Shown piece by piece: positions 27,652 to 36,443 of a stretch of DNA of 64,000 bases. The position numbers were made by a program, and so were the translations under genes. Every line of letters starts with the position of its first letter. Positions within the stretch are counted from its first letter, which is position 1. Under the pieces are notes generated by a model that saw nothing but the letters and a program-made list of their open reading frames with translations, searched no databases and was not told the DNA's origin. This stretch comes from Nitrospira sp. (GTDB lineage: Bacteria; Nitrospirota; Nitrospiria; Nitrospirales; Nitrospiraceae), in assembly GCA_013140455.1 (NCBI GenBank), contig JABFSU010000044.1, positions 1 through 64,000 on the forward strand. The letters run 5' to 3'.

Positions 27652-28422
27652 TCAGGCAGGTATCTTCAACGGCAGGCCCTTCAGCAGTTGCGTCTTCTTG
27701 GTCCGCATCATCTCGCGCTGCTCATCGGAGGGGAAATGCGGCCCCCGTCTGTTGGTCGGGAAGCGCGTTTCAAACCGCTCGACCAATTCAAGAGCTTCAG
27801 CCGCTTCCCCTGCCCTGATCAACAACTGGGTGAGTCGAAGATAGGCCGGCACCAATAACATGAGGTGGCGAATTTCTTTAGCCTGGTCGACGACGAAGCG
27901 ATATCCTGCAACCGCGACATCCGGATTTACTTTTTCATAACACATGGCTTCCATGATATGGATCCCCAGCCGGTCCGTATCCGCACTGATGCTACGTTCC
28001 CATTGCCCATTCACCATGGCTCGCAGCTCTTCCGGAGATAACTGAACGCCTTTCCTACTTCTGAGATTCGCCCGCAAGCGCTCCAACACACCTCTGGCCT
28101 CGAGCCACCCTCCGTACAGTCCGACGAGCACACTGGCGCAGGGAACCGCCCGCTTACACTTTCCACCAAGCGGAGTAAATGACCGCTTCGCAACTTGAGA
28201 CGAGGAAAACACCCGTCCGTTCGCCTCCGAACAGACCTCGCAGATATGATCATCATCAGCCGTCACAAAGAAGTACATCCGAATCCCCGACCGGTCGAAG
28301 ATATCAACCGCGAGGATTCGCCCGGCCATAATCTGCATTTGGTAGTATTGCCAAATGACCAGCAGCGCAAGAATGGCCACTAAATATAGCGTCATATCGG
28401 GGATCTCGATGCCTTCTAACAT
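27652..28422 (-). CDS. Membrane-anchored protein with a cysteine cluster, unknown
   Basis: 256 residues, no recognised family. Residues ~10-30 form one transmembrane helix (MTLYLVAILALLVIW), then a soluble domain with DDDHICEVCSEANGRVF and GGKCKRAVPCA, a four-cysteine set likely to bind zinc. The spacing recalls the C-x2-C...C region of phage head-morphogenesis (Mu F / SPP1 gp7-like) domains, but the rest does not clearly match. The C-terminal half (about 165-235) reads like helical repeats of TPR type (AYLRLTQLLIRAGEAAEALEL). GAGGAGG precedes the ATG at 28422. The start is firm; the function is not. Confidence 0.75.
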   Translation of the reverse strand: MLEGIEIPDMTLYLVAILALLVIWQYYQMQIMAGRILAVDIFDRSGIRMYFFVTADDDHICEVCSEANGRVFSSSQVAKRSFTPLGGKCKRAVPCASVLVGLYGGWLEARGVLERLRANLRSRKGVQLSPEELRAMVNGQWERSISADTDRLGIHIMEAMCYEKVNPDVAVAGYRFVVDQAKEIRHLMLLVPAYLRLTQLLIRAGEAAEALELVERFETRFPTNRRGPHFPSDEQREMMRTKKTQLLKGLPLKIPA

Positions 28423-28633
28423 CTCATCCTCCTCGTCATTAATCTACGTACTTTCCTGACGATACCACTGGTGCATGTCGGCACCTAGGAGAATCCCGTT
28501 TCCTTCTGCCTTGACCTGTCGATCGCGCGCATCATGCTGTTTTGTGATTTTTCTATCCCCCTGTCTGGTTGGCAAGGATAATAAGTGCGGTGCCGGAAGT
28601 CCTTCACCTGATTAAAATAGTGCAGGAGGAACC

Positions 28634-28999
28634 ATGCTGACCTATTGCAAAACCTATCTCATCGCCTGGGGAATGATGCTGTTGCTCGCACTACCCTGCT
28701 CGGCTCAAATGGGAACGGGAGAGGCCGCAAAGATTCTGAACAGCATGCCTCCCGACCTCTTCGCGAAAGTTCAAGCCCTTGCCCAACACCTGCAACAAGG
28801 CATCAAAGAAGGCAAACTTTCAGAAGCAGAGGTTCAACAAGGCATGATGTCAGGACATCTGGGAGAAAAACTCAAAAACCTGAATCCCCAGGCAGGCCAA
28901 CTTCTTGATGAAATCAGCAATGCCATGAAGAACGGCCAAGGCCCGGATGAAGCGGCGCTCATACCGCTGCTGGGGGGATTAGGAATTTCACCGAATTAA
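28634..28999 (+). CDS. Small secreted protein, unknown
   Basis: 121 residues. A signal peptide (hydrophobic 9-22, cleavage near CSAQM) precedes a short helical, glutamine/lysine-rich mature protein (FAKVQALAQHLQQGIKEG, EVQQGMMSGHL) with no cysteines. AGGAGG lies 5 bases before the ATG, so expression is likely. No family is recognised. It could be a periplasmic small protein. Confidence 0.7.
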   Translation: MLTYCKTYLIAWGMMLLLALPCSAQMGTGEAAKILNSMPPDLFAKVQALAQHLQQGIKEGKLSEAEVQQGMMSGHLGEKLKNLNPQAGQLLDEISNAMKNGQGPDEAALIPLLGGLGISPN

Positions 29000-29055
29000 T
29001 CTGCGAAGAGACTCGGACAGACCGCAGCAGGAACACTGTTGAAGCGACACGACTG

Positions 29056-30051
29056 CTATGGAGCCGGTGAACCCACGCCAGTTGTCGGCTCGATCACCGT
29101 CGCAGGGACAGCCGACTGAATGGCTCCCTTGAATGGGAGATCAAGCAAAGCATAGGGATTCACGCGGGCGCCGTTGAGCTTCACGCCCCAGTGCAAATGT
29201 GGACCGGTTGCCCGACCGGTGGCGCCGACCTTGCCGACTACCTGCCCGGCTTTCACCTGATCGCCCTCTTTGACCGACACCTCCGAGAGATGGAAATACA
29301 TGGAGTAGAAACCTAGTCCATGATCAACATAGACTCCTTTGCCAGAGAAAATGTGATCGACCGTCAGCCGCACCACCCCGTCATTCGTCGCGAGCACGTC
29401 GGTTCCCTGAGGAGCCCCGATGTCTTCTCCATTGTGGGGATTCCTGGCCTGACCGTTCATGATTCGCACGCTGCCGAAAATCCCCGTGCGCTTGCCCCCG
29501 ACCGGTTCCAGAAAGCCACCCTGCCAAAGCTTCGAGCGTGAATCCTCGGCCAGCGCCGCTTTTACCTGATCCTGTTCAGCCTTCCACCGGGCCAGCGCCT
29601 TCTCATCCAAATCCACTTTTTCTTTCGGCAACTTCAAGTGCTCGACGCGAAACTTTTCTTTGACCACCAGCACGTTCATGCTGACGTGCTTGGTCTGGTC
29701 GCCAGCCTTGATGTCCACCGCCAATTCATGGGTACCCGGCTCGTCCTGCATGTCGAGGCCCAGCAATCCGACATACCCCGGAACTTCGCCGCTTCGCGGG
29801 TCCGGAAAGAACGACAGAGTCCGCCCCATGAACGTGCCCCGGACTTCTGCCAGAGAATCGTTACCTGGCACTTTAATCAACACAATCTGTCCTTGTTTCC
29901 CGCTGTATTGTCCATCCGCCCCCTTCGGCGCGGGCATCGACCCAGGGACCAGTTCGATCGGGAAAATGCTCGCGAGTAAGACAATCGCGGTAAGAATCAT
30001 GCGATCGAATTGCGAGGCGCGCTGTTGGACGGCGTGGATCATGGCCTTCAT
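29056..30051 (-). CDS. Secreted M23 (LytM) peptidoglycan endopeptidase
   Basis: 331 residues. The start ATG at 30051 overlaps the pafA stop as ATGA; an upstream frame extension is shadow. A signal/anchor helix (about 19-35) leads to a beta-rich middle, then an intact M23 zinc site: HNGEDIGAPQG, FHLS, and GPHLHWGVKLNG. Such enzymes cut peptide cross-links in murein. Because the catalytic residues are complete, unlike the EnvC at 40232, this one should be active. Its coupling to a Pup ligase gene is odd and could mean co-regulation only. Confidence 0.88.
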   Translation of the reverse strand: MKAMIHAVQQRASQFDRMILTAIVLLASIFPIELVPGSMPAPKGADGQYSGKQGQIVLIKVPGNDSLAEVRGTFMGRTLSFFPDPRSGEVPGYVGLLGLDMQDEPGTHELAVDIKAGDQTKHVSMNVLVVKEKFRVEHLKLPKEKVDLDEKALARWKAEQDQVKAALAEDSRSKLWQGGFLEPVGGKRTGIFGSVRIMNGQARNPHNGEDIGAPQGTDVLATNDGVVRLTVDHIFSGKGVYVDHGLGFYSMYFHLSEVSVKEGDQVKAGQVVGKVGATGRATGPHLHWGVKLNGARVNPYALLDLPFKGAIQSAVPATVIEPTTGVGSPAP

Positions 30052-31442
30052 CGAGAGAACCTCGTTCCTGACACTTGTGAGACTAATTCTTCGACCCGAC
30101 GATTCGTGGCGCTGAACGGATCCATGCAGAGAATCGTCTCTTCCCAATACCCGTTTAGCTTGAGATAGGTCCAGTCCACGGTATAGGACCTGTTCTTGGC
30201 CCTGGCAAACCGGATAAAGTCGCCACGCACTTTGGCTCGCGTGGTTTGCGGCGGCGTCGACATCGCCCGCTGCACCGCCGCCTCCTCCACAACCCGCTCG
30301 ATGAGCCCCTTGGACTCCATGAGATAATATAATCCTCGTGTCCGTTTCACATCATGGAATTGCAAATCCAGCAGGTACACACGGGGATCGTCCCATCCAC
30401 AGCCTTTTTTATCGACATACGACTGAATGAGGTGCTTCTTGGTCACCCAGTCCACCTGATGGACCAGTTGCATCGGATCATCTTCCAACCGGTCCAGCAA
30501 CGTCGCCCATTTGTGAAACACGTCGTCATGGACTGGATCGTGTTGCTGCTGCGCTAAATACTGCTGCGCGCGATCGAGGTAGACCCGTTGAATTTCGATG
30601 GCCGTCATCTGGCGTCCGTCATCCAGCTTCACCTTCTTCTTCAAGGTCGGATCGCGCGAGATCTCTCGAATGGCCTTGACCGGATCCTCCAACTCCATCC
30701 CTTGCACGGCATAGCCATCTTCGATCATCGAGAGCACCAACGCGGCCGTGCCCACCTTCACATAGGTGACGAACTCCGACATATTGGAGTCCCCGACGAT
30801 AATATGCAGCCGACGGTAGCGCTCTGCATCGGCATGCGGCTCATCGCGAGTATTGATAATGCTGCGAGAGGACGTGGTGGAGGACGACGTTTTCTCGTGA
30901 ATATGCTGCGCGCGCTGAGAAATGAAATATTGCGGCTTCCCGGACACCTTCAGCACTTTGCCTGCTCCGCCGTAGACTTGCCGGGTGACGAAAAAGGGAA
31001 TCAGCTGCTCCGTGACCTTCCAGAAATCCACGTCGCGCCGCATCAGAAAGTTTTCATGACAGCCGTAGGTATTCCCGAGCGAATCCGTATTGTTCTTGAA
31101 GATGTAAATCTCGCCGGACAGGCCCTCTTCGCGCAGCCGCTCTTCCGCCGCGGGAAGACAGGCTTCCAGCAACCGCTCACCGGCTTTATCGTGAATGACG
31201 AGATCGAGAATATTGTCGCACTCGGGCGTGGAGTATTCGGGGTGACAGCCGGTGTCTTGGTAGAACCGGGCGCCGTTGACGAGGAATGCGTTGGAGGGCC
31301 AGCTGTTGGGGATCAGACCTTCAAAGATGTAGCCGAGGACTTTTTCCATCGGCAGATAGATGCGCCCGTTCGGCGAGAAGATCAGGCCGTACTCATTTTC
31401 CAGACCGAAGATCCGCTGCTTTATAGAACCGGGAGATAGCAT
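30048..31442 (-). CDS. pafA: Pup--protein ligase PafA
   Basis: 464 residues, glutamine synthetase-like fold. Seen: RIFGLENEYGLIFS with the ATP/Mg glutamate (about 10-23), FLVNGARFYQDTGCHPEYSTPECD split over residues 53-76 (NGARFYQDTGCHPEYS), IFKNNTDSLGNTYGCHENF, IINTRDEPHAD and RRLHIIVGDSNMSE. PafA attaches Pup to lysines of targets. It differs from the Dop at 33059, which has the longer N-terminal loop. No Shine-Dalgarno is clear before the ATG; a promoter-like pair lies just upstream. It overlaps the M23 gene. Confidence 0.93.
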   Translation of the reverse strand: MLSPGSIKQRIFGLENEYGLIFSPNGRIYLPMEKVLGYIFEGLIPNSWPSNAFLVNGARFYQDTGCHPEYSTPECDNILDLVIHDKAGERLLEACLPAAEERLREEGLSGEIYIFKNNTDSLGNTYGCHENFLMRRDVDFWKVTEQLIPFFVTRQVYGGAGKVLKVSGKPQYFISQRAQHIHEKTSSSTTSSRSIINTRDEPHADAERYRRLHIIVGDSNMSEFVTYVKVGTAALVLSMIEDGYAVQGMELEDPVKAIREISRDPTLKKKVKLDDGRQMTAIEIQRVYLDRAQQYLAQQQHDPVHDDVFHKWATLLDRLEDDPMQLVHQVDWVTKKHLIQSYVDKKGCGWDDPRVYLLDLQFHDVKRTRGLYYLMESKGLIERVVEEAAVQRAMSTPPQTTRAKVRGDFIRFARAKNRSYTVDWTYLKLNGYWEETILCMDPFSATNRRVEELVSQVSGTRFSR

Positions 31443-31455
31443 GAAGGATTACAAC

Positions 31456-31484
31456 ACAATACACGGCCATAGAGCGAGCTTCAA
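31456..31484 (-). promoter_or_regulatory. Possible internal promoter before pafA
   Basis: TTGAAG (31479-31484), 17-base spacer, TATTGT (31456-31461) in the 75-base gap between prcA and pafA. Transcription would start only a few bases before the pafA ATG. Both boxes are imperfect. Confidence 0.3.
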
Positions 31485-31517
31485 CTTCCACATCCGGCAC
31501 ACGACCTCACACCCACA

Positions 31518-32204
31518 TCAGGCCGTCAGGAGTTGCTGAACTTCACCCGGCGTGAGCCGCCTGAACTTGCGGCCGGTACGCGCCCGTTCGAGCACGGCCA
31601 CTTCCAACCCTTCAGGGTTGAGCTTCTGATTGGCCGTCTGCTCCAGCGCAGACACGCAGAAACCGAGCGCGGCTTTGAGAGACGGGGAAGGACCGGTCAC
31701 CTTGTCCTTCATCGCCGCCAGCACCGCCTCAGACCGGCCGCCGATGACGGCGACGGTCTTTTCATCGATGATACTGCCGTCGAAGGAAATGCGGTAAATT
31801 TCATTCGCATGGCTGTTCAGCCCCACCTGGACCACGAGAATTTCCACTTCAAGCGGCTTCATTTCCTGACTGAAGATGGTACCGAGACTTTGCGAATAGC
31901 CGTTGGCCAGCGAGCGAGCCGTGACATCTTCCCGGCTATACATGAAGCCCTTCAGATCGGCATGACGGATGCCGGCCTTTCGGAGATTCTCAAACTCGCT
32001 GTACTTCCCGGCCCCGGCAAACGCGATACAGTCATACACTTCGGAGATTTTATGGAGCGACGCGCTGGGATTATCCGCGGTGAACAACACCCCGTCCGCA
32101 TATTCCATGGCAATACTTGAGCGGCCCTTGGCGATGCCCTTCTTGGCATACTCCGCCTTGTCCTGCATCATCTGCTCGGGAGACACGTAGTAGGGCATCG
32201 GCAT
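31518..32204 (-). CDS. prcA: Proteasome subunit alpha
   Basis: 228 residues. The N-terminus MPMPYYVSPEQMMQDKAEYA is the alpha-subunit gate helix of actinobacterial-type proteasomes, followed by KGIAKGRSSIAMEYADGVLF, SLHKISEVYDCIAFAGAGK and GYSQSLGTIFSQEMKPLEVE. It forms the outer rings of the 20S core. The ATG lies 2 bases after the prcB stop, with AAGGAG inside the prcB end. The C-terminus shows no extra domain. Confidence 0.95.
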   Translation of the reverse strand: MPMPYYVSPEQMMQDKAEYAKKGIAKGRSSIAMEYADGVLFTADNPSASLHKISEVYDCIAFAGAGKYSEFENLRKAGIRHADLKGFMYSREDVTARSLANGYSQSLGTIFSQEMKPLEVEILVVQVGLNSHANEIYRISFDGSIIDEKTVAVIGGRSEAVLAAMKDKVTGPSPSLKAALGFCVSALEQTANQKLNPEGLEVAVLERARTGRKFRRLTPGEVQQLLTA

Positions 32205-32206
32205 CG

Positions 32207-33031
32207 TTACGTCTCCTTCGAGCGGCGGGCGGCCATCAACACATCATAGACCGCGCGGATCTTGTCGTTCGGCACATCCGTGATCCCCTGCGAGGTCACA
32301 AACTTGGCGGTCGGATAGATCCCCCGCACCAGATCGGGACCACCGGTCCCCACATCGTCGTCGGCGGCATTGTAGAGCGACATCAGCGCGAGCTTGAGAG
32401 CCTCTGATTCCGGAAGCTGACGCTGAAAATGTTCGCGCATGGTGTTCCGCGCGTCCTTCCCGCCTGACCCGATCGCATGATAATCCGACTCTTCATACCG
32501 TCCGCCGGTGAGGTCATATTTGAAGATGCGCCCTTCGTCGCGCTTGAGATCATATCCCACATAGAGCGGCATCACGACGAGTCCTTGAAACACCATGGGC
32601 AGGTTTGCCTTCACCATCTGACCGAGCTTATTGGCCTTCCCTTCACACGACAGCGACATCCCCTCCAACTTTTCGTAATGCTCTAATTCGGTCTGAAACA
32701 GTTTCGCCATCTCGATGCAGGGCCCGGCCGCACCGGCAATAGCCATCGCCGAATGATCATCGATCTTAAACACTTTCTCGATCCGGCGGTCGGCGATTTG
32801 AAAGCCCTCCGTTGCCCGGCGATCGCCGGCAATCACCACGCCCTGCTGATACTTAATGGCCAGCACCGTGGTGGCCTGCGGAACCGTCAAGGCCCCTCCC
32901 CCTCGTGGCGAGTCCTGGGCACCGGGAAACACACCGCCACCGGTTCCTCCCAGCGTCAGTCCGGGATATTGCTTGGAGATAAAATCGAAGAAGCTCGACT
33001 CATCGTGGTTCGGCAAAAAAGGAAGATTCAT
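32207..33031 (-). CDS. prcB: Proteasome subunit beta
   Basis: 274 residues with a propeptide of about 53. The mature N-terminus begins at Thr54 in PQATTVLAIKYQQG, the catalytic nucleophile, followed by VIAGDRRATEGFQIADRRI and FELEHYEKLEGMSLS-like TELEHYEKLEGMSL, VGYDLKRDEGRIF and AADDDVGTGGPDLVRGI. The propeptide has an SSFFDF segment like the mycobacterial one. It provides the peptidase rings. In actinobacteria a pup gene sits just upstream; here only 27 bases separate it from dop. Confidence 0.95.
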   Translation of the reverse strand: MNLPFLPNHDESSFFDFISKQYPGLTLGGTGGGVFPGAQDSPRGGGALTVPQATTVLAIKYQQGVVIAGDRRATEGFQIADRRIEKVFKIDDHSAMAIAGAAGPCIEMAKLFQTELEHYEKLEGMSLSCEGKANKLGQMVKANLPMVFQGLVVMPLYVGYDLKRDEGRIFKYDLTGGRYEESDYHAIGSGGKDARNTMREHFQRQLPESEALKLALMSLYNAADDDVGTGGPDLVRGIYPTAKFVTSQGITDVPNDKIRAVYDVLMAARRSKET

Positions 33032-33058
33032 ATACGGCGCGTGACGCGGCTCCCTGGT

Positions 33059-34558
33059 TTAGGATTTCAACTTAGCGACTAACGCTTCGGCTGTCAGGCA
33101 ACTCTCCAGCAGCACACCGGTCATGGCTTCCGTGCCTCGGTTCGGATCCATCAACGGGATCCGCGTGATAGTCGTATTCCCGAAATCGAACAGCACCGAG
33201 GTCCAGCTGACCCCGTAGAGTGAGGCGGCAAACTTGGCCGCGCAGCGCCCGCGGAAATAGGCGCGCGTCCCCGGAGGCGGCATCGTTTCCGCACGCACAA
33301 TTTCCTCTTCACTGACGATACGCTTGATCAGGTTCCCTCGCTCGAGCGTATAGAAGAGCCCTCTGTCCGGCCGCACATCATGATACTGAAGATCCATGAG
33401 CTTGGCTCGTGGATCCGTCCACCCGCACCCCTTCCGATCCAAGTACGACTCGATCATATGGCGTTTGGCAACCCAATCTAACTCATCGACAAGAAGCCGT
33501 GGATCTTTCTCCAAACAATCCAGGACATGCTCCCATCGGCGCAAAACGTCCTGCATAATCTCAGAGGTCGGATGGTTCGCGTAATACGTCTTCGCGGCAT
33601 CCCAATAAGCTCGTTGAACCGCTAAAGCCGTCGTCGGTCGTCCGCTTGAGAGTTTCAAGGACTGCTTCATATCCAGATCGCGCGACACCTGCTTGACCGC
33701 GCGAACCGGTTCGTCCAACTCAATCTGCGGAAGCTCCGCTCCCGCTTCCAGCAGTTCCAGCACCATACTCAAGGTTCCCACCTTCAGATAGGTGGAGAGC
33801 TCGGCCATGTTGGCATCGCCCACAATCACATGCAGCCGCCGATACTTGCCGTACTCGGCATGCGGTTCATCCCGCGTATTGATGATCGGTCGCTTGACCA
33901 TCGTGTTGAGATCGGCCAGGCATTCGAAAAAGTCGGCACGTTGGGAAATCTGATATTCGGCGGGACTCGTCTGATTCTCGGCGCCGACCTTGCCGGCCCC
34001 GGCGACAATCAGCCGAGTGACAAAGAACGGCGCCAGCACGCGGAGGATCTGATCGAACGGAACAGCCCGGGAGACGAGATAGTTCTCGTGATACCCGTAA
34101 CTGTTCCCTTTCCCGTCGGAATTATTCTTATAGACGACGCATTGTTCGCGTCCACGCGCGAGGGTCAACTCATTGAGGCTCTTGGCGAGGATCCGTTCCC
34201 CGATGCGTTCGAAGGCAACCACTTCCCTGGGGTTCGAGCATTCCGGAATGGAATATTCAGGATGCGCCCCATCGACATAGAGCCGGCCACCGTTCGCCAA
34301 GACCTTATTCAGCTGGCGATTGTATTCAGGGTTGGGGCGTTCTCGCTCCCCCTCCACCTCGAATCCCCGTGCGTCCAAGAGGGGATTTTCGTTTTCATAG
34401 TCCCAAATGGCGTTGGGAGCCGGCAACCCGGGATAGTGACCGATCACGGCAATCGATCCGGCCACAGGATCCGATAGTGCCGCATCCTTGGCTGCAATAC
34501 CGAACTCGGTTTCCGTACCGATTACGCGGGAGAAATTCGTCGACGGCTGGTCTTGCAT
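33059..34558 (-). CDS. dop: Pup deamidase/depupylase Dop
   Basis: 499 residues. RVIGTETEFGIAAKD (about 11-25), WDYENENPLLDARGFEVEG split around residue 53-71, GGRLYVDGAHPEYSIPECS (as GRLYVDGAHPEYS), VYKNNSDGKGNSYGYHENY (as NNSDGKGNSYG), IINTRDEPHAEYGK and RRLHVIVGDANMAE all match Dop. The long N-terminal insert and DARGFE motif separate it from PafA. Dop converts Pup-Gln to Pup-Glu and removes Pup from proteins. It follows mpa by 15 bases. Confidence 0.93.
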   Translation of the reverse strand: MQDQPSTNFSRVIGTETEFGIAAKDAALSDPVAGSIAVIGHYPGLPAPNAIWDYENENPLLDARGFEVEGERERPNPEYNRQLNKVLANGGRLYVDGAHPEYSIPECSNPREVVAFERIGERILAKSLNELTLARGREQCVVYKNNSDGKGNSYGYHENYLVSRAVPFDQILRVLAPFFVTRLIVAGAGKVGAENQTSPAEYQISQRADFFECLADLNTMVKRPIINTRDEPHAEYGKYRRLHVIVGDANMAELSTYLKVGTLSMVLELLEAGAELPQIELDEPVRAVKQVSRDLDMKQSLKLSSGRPTTALAVQRAYWDAAKTYYANHPTSEIMQDVLRRWEHVLDCLEKDPRLLVDELDWVAKRHMIESYLDRKGCGWTDPRAKLMDLQYHDVRPDRGLFYTLERGNLIKRIVSEEEIVRAETMPPPGTRAYFRGRCAAKFAASLYGVSWTSVLFDFGNTTITRIPLMDPNRGTEAMTGVLLESCLTAEALVAKLKS

Positions 34559-34573
34559 AGAATGATGAAACGA

Positions 34574-36343
34574 CTAGAGATAATGGCCCGTAGTCACGGT
34601 TTCAATCTGCCTGGACTCCGTCGGCCCGCCGCTGATCGTGCGAAGATGCACGATTTTTTCGCCCTTCTTGCCGGCTACCTTGGCCCAGTCGTCCGGATTA
34701 GTGGTGTTCGGCAGATCTTCATGCTCCTTGAACTCTTCACGAATGGCCCGGATCAGATCCTCCGAACGGAGCCCGACCCCTTCTTTCGCTATAGCCCGCT
34801 TCACCGCGTATTTCTTGGCGCGGGAGACAATGCCCTCAATCAACGCACCGCTGGCGAAGTCTTTGAAGTAGAGGACTTCCTTCTCCCCGTTGGCGTAGGT
34901 CACTTCAATGAACTTATTCTCCTCGGACGCCGCATACATCGTATCAACGGTGAGCGTCGTCAGTTTTTCAACCAGCGCTTTCCGATCGCCGCCATGCTGC
35001 GCCAACTCCTCCGGCGCAAAGGGCAATTCTGTGGAGACGTACTTTGAAAAGATATCCCGAGCCGCCGTGGCATCCGGACGGCCGACTTTGACTTTGACAT
35101 CCAGCCGCCCCGCGCGCAGCACCGCCGGATCGATGAGATCCTGCCGATTGCTGGCCCCGATCACGATGACGTTCCGCAAACGTTCCATCCCATCAATCTC
35201 TGAGAGAAACTGCGGCACAATTGTCGACTCGATGTCGGAAGAAATCCCCGTACCACGCGTCCGGAACAGGGCGTCCATTTCGTCGAAGAACACAATGACC
35301 GGATTGCCTTCAGCGGCTTGTTCTTTTGCCTTTTTGAAGACTTCCCGCACCTGCCGTTCGGACTCACCGACATATTTATTGAGCAACTCCGGGCCCTTCA
35401 CATGCAGGAAATAACTCCGGATTTGCCTTCCCGTGAGATGGCCCAACTTTTTAGCGATCGAATTGGCGACCGCCTTGGCAATCAAGGTCTTTCCACAACC
35501 GGGAGGGCCATAGAGCAACACGCCCTTGGGAGCGCTCAGCTTAAACTCCGCGAACAGTTCAGCATGGAGGAATGGTAACTCCACGGCATCGCGGACATGT
35601 TCCAGTTCCTTCTGAAGCCCCCCGATATGCTCGTAGTCGACATCCGGTACTTCTTCGAGTACTAAATCTTCGGCTTCAGACTTCGGCAGCTTTTCGATGA
35701 CATACCCGGAACGAGGATCGTACAATAGATGATCGCCCACGCTGAGCCGCTCGGCCAAGAGCGGATCAGCTAATTCTGCGACTTTTTCCTCATCAAAATG
35801 CAGGGTGACCAGCGCGCGATTTCCCTCCAGCACATCTTTGAGCCGAACCACCTCGCCTTGCCCGTCGAAGCCCTTTGCCTCAATGACATTCAACGCCTCA
35901 TTCAGTACGACTTCCTGCCCGCGGCGCAACGTCTTACCGTTGATCGCAGGAAGCAGGCTGACCTTCATCTTCCGGCCGGACACGAACACGTTCGCTGTGC
36001 CGTCGGCATTCATGGAGGAATAGATGGCGTAGGAAGAGGGCGGCGCGGTCAGCTTCTCGATCTCTGCGCGGAGCGCTTCGATCTGAGCTTTGGCTTCCTG
36101 CAGCGTCGCAACAAGCTTATCGTTCTGTTTAGTGGCGTGGTCGAGTTGGTAACGGGATTGATACAGCCGACGGATTTCTTCTTCCATCGACTGAATTTGA
36201 ACGCGAAGTTTGTCGACTTCGCGGGCATGGTCGTCGTTTTTTGAAATCACGTCCGCTTTCCCCTCTGACAACCGCTTCGTGATTTGCTTCACGGAATCTC
36301 GGAGGGACCGGATTCGGCTCGAACCGCTCTTCTTCTCTGCCAT
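34574..36343 (-). CDS. mpa: Proteasome-activating AAA ATPase Mpa/ARC
   Basis: 589 residues. Order: N-terminal coiled coil that binds Pup (about 35-100), tandem OB domains (about 100-245), AAA domain with LLYGPPGCGKTLIAKAVA (Walker A about 284-291) and VIVFFDEMDALFRTRG, and a C-terminus ending GHYL. The actinobacterial ATPase ends GQYL, which docks in the proteasome alpha ring, so the docking motif is kept with one change. The frame opens at a GTG at 36376; ATG at 36343 begins the usual N-terminus and is preferred. It leads the proteasome operon. Confidence 0.93.
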   Translation of the reverse strand: MAEKKSGSSRIRSLRDSVKQITKRLSEGKADVISKNDDHAREVDKLRVQIQSMEEEIRRLYQSRYQLDHATKQNDKLVATLQEAKAQIEALRAEIEKLTAPPSSYAIYSSMNADGTANVFVSGRKMKVSLLPAINGKTLRRGQEVVLNEALNVIEAKGFDGQGEVVRLKDVLEGNRALVTLHFDEEKVAELADPLLAERLSVGDHLLYDPRSGYVIEKLPKSEAEDLVLEEVPDVDYEHIGGLQKELEHVRDAVELPFLHAELFAEFKLSAPKGVLLYGPPGCGKTLIAKAVANSIAKKLGHLTGRQIRSYFLHVKGPELLNKYVGESERQVREVFKKAKEQAAEGNPVIVFFDEMDALFRTRGTGISSDIESTIVPQFLSEIDGMERLRNVIVIGASNRQDLIDPAVLRAGRLDVKVKVGRPDATAARDIFSKYVSTELPFAPEELAQHGGDRKALVEKLTTLTVDTMYAASEENKFIEVTYANGEKEVLYFKDFASGALIEGIVSRAKKYAVKRAIAKEGVGLRSEDLIRAIREEFKEHEDLPNTTNPDDWAKVAGKKGEKIVHLRTISGGPTESRQIETVTTGHYL

Positions 36344-36404
36344 GTGCCTACTCGCCGTAACGCTAGGACACCGCACGCACTCGCATCTTCAAGCCAGTGA
36401 ACGG

Positions 36405-36433
36405 ATTCTAACACCCGACCTGGGGGTGGTCAA
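36405..36433 (-). promoter_or_regulatory. Promoter of the Mpa-Dop-proteasome operon
   Basis: TTGACC (36428-36433), 17-base spacer, TAGAAT (36405-36410): each box matches consensus at five of six positions. It lies in the gap between thiE and mpa and would give a leader of about 55 bases to the ATG at 36343. Confidence 0.6.
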
Positions 36434-36443
36434 CTACACGAGC

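Noticed and set aside
33032-33058. Space for a pup gene between dop and prcB
   Set aside because: Only 27 bases; other frames over the ends of both genes give no Pup-like peptide ending GG plus Q or E.
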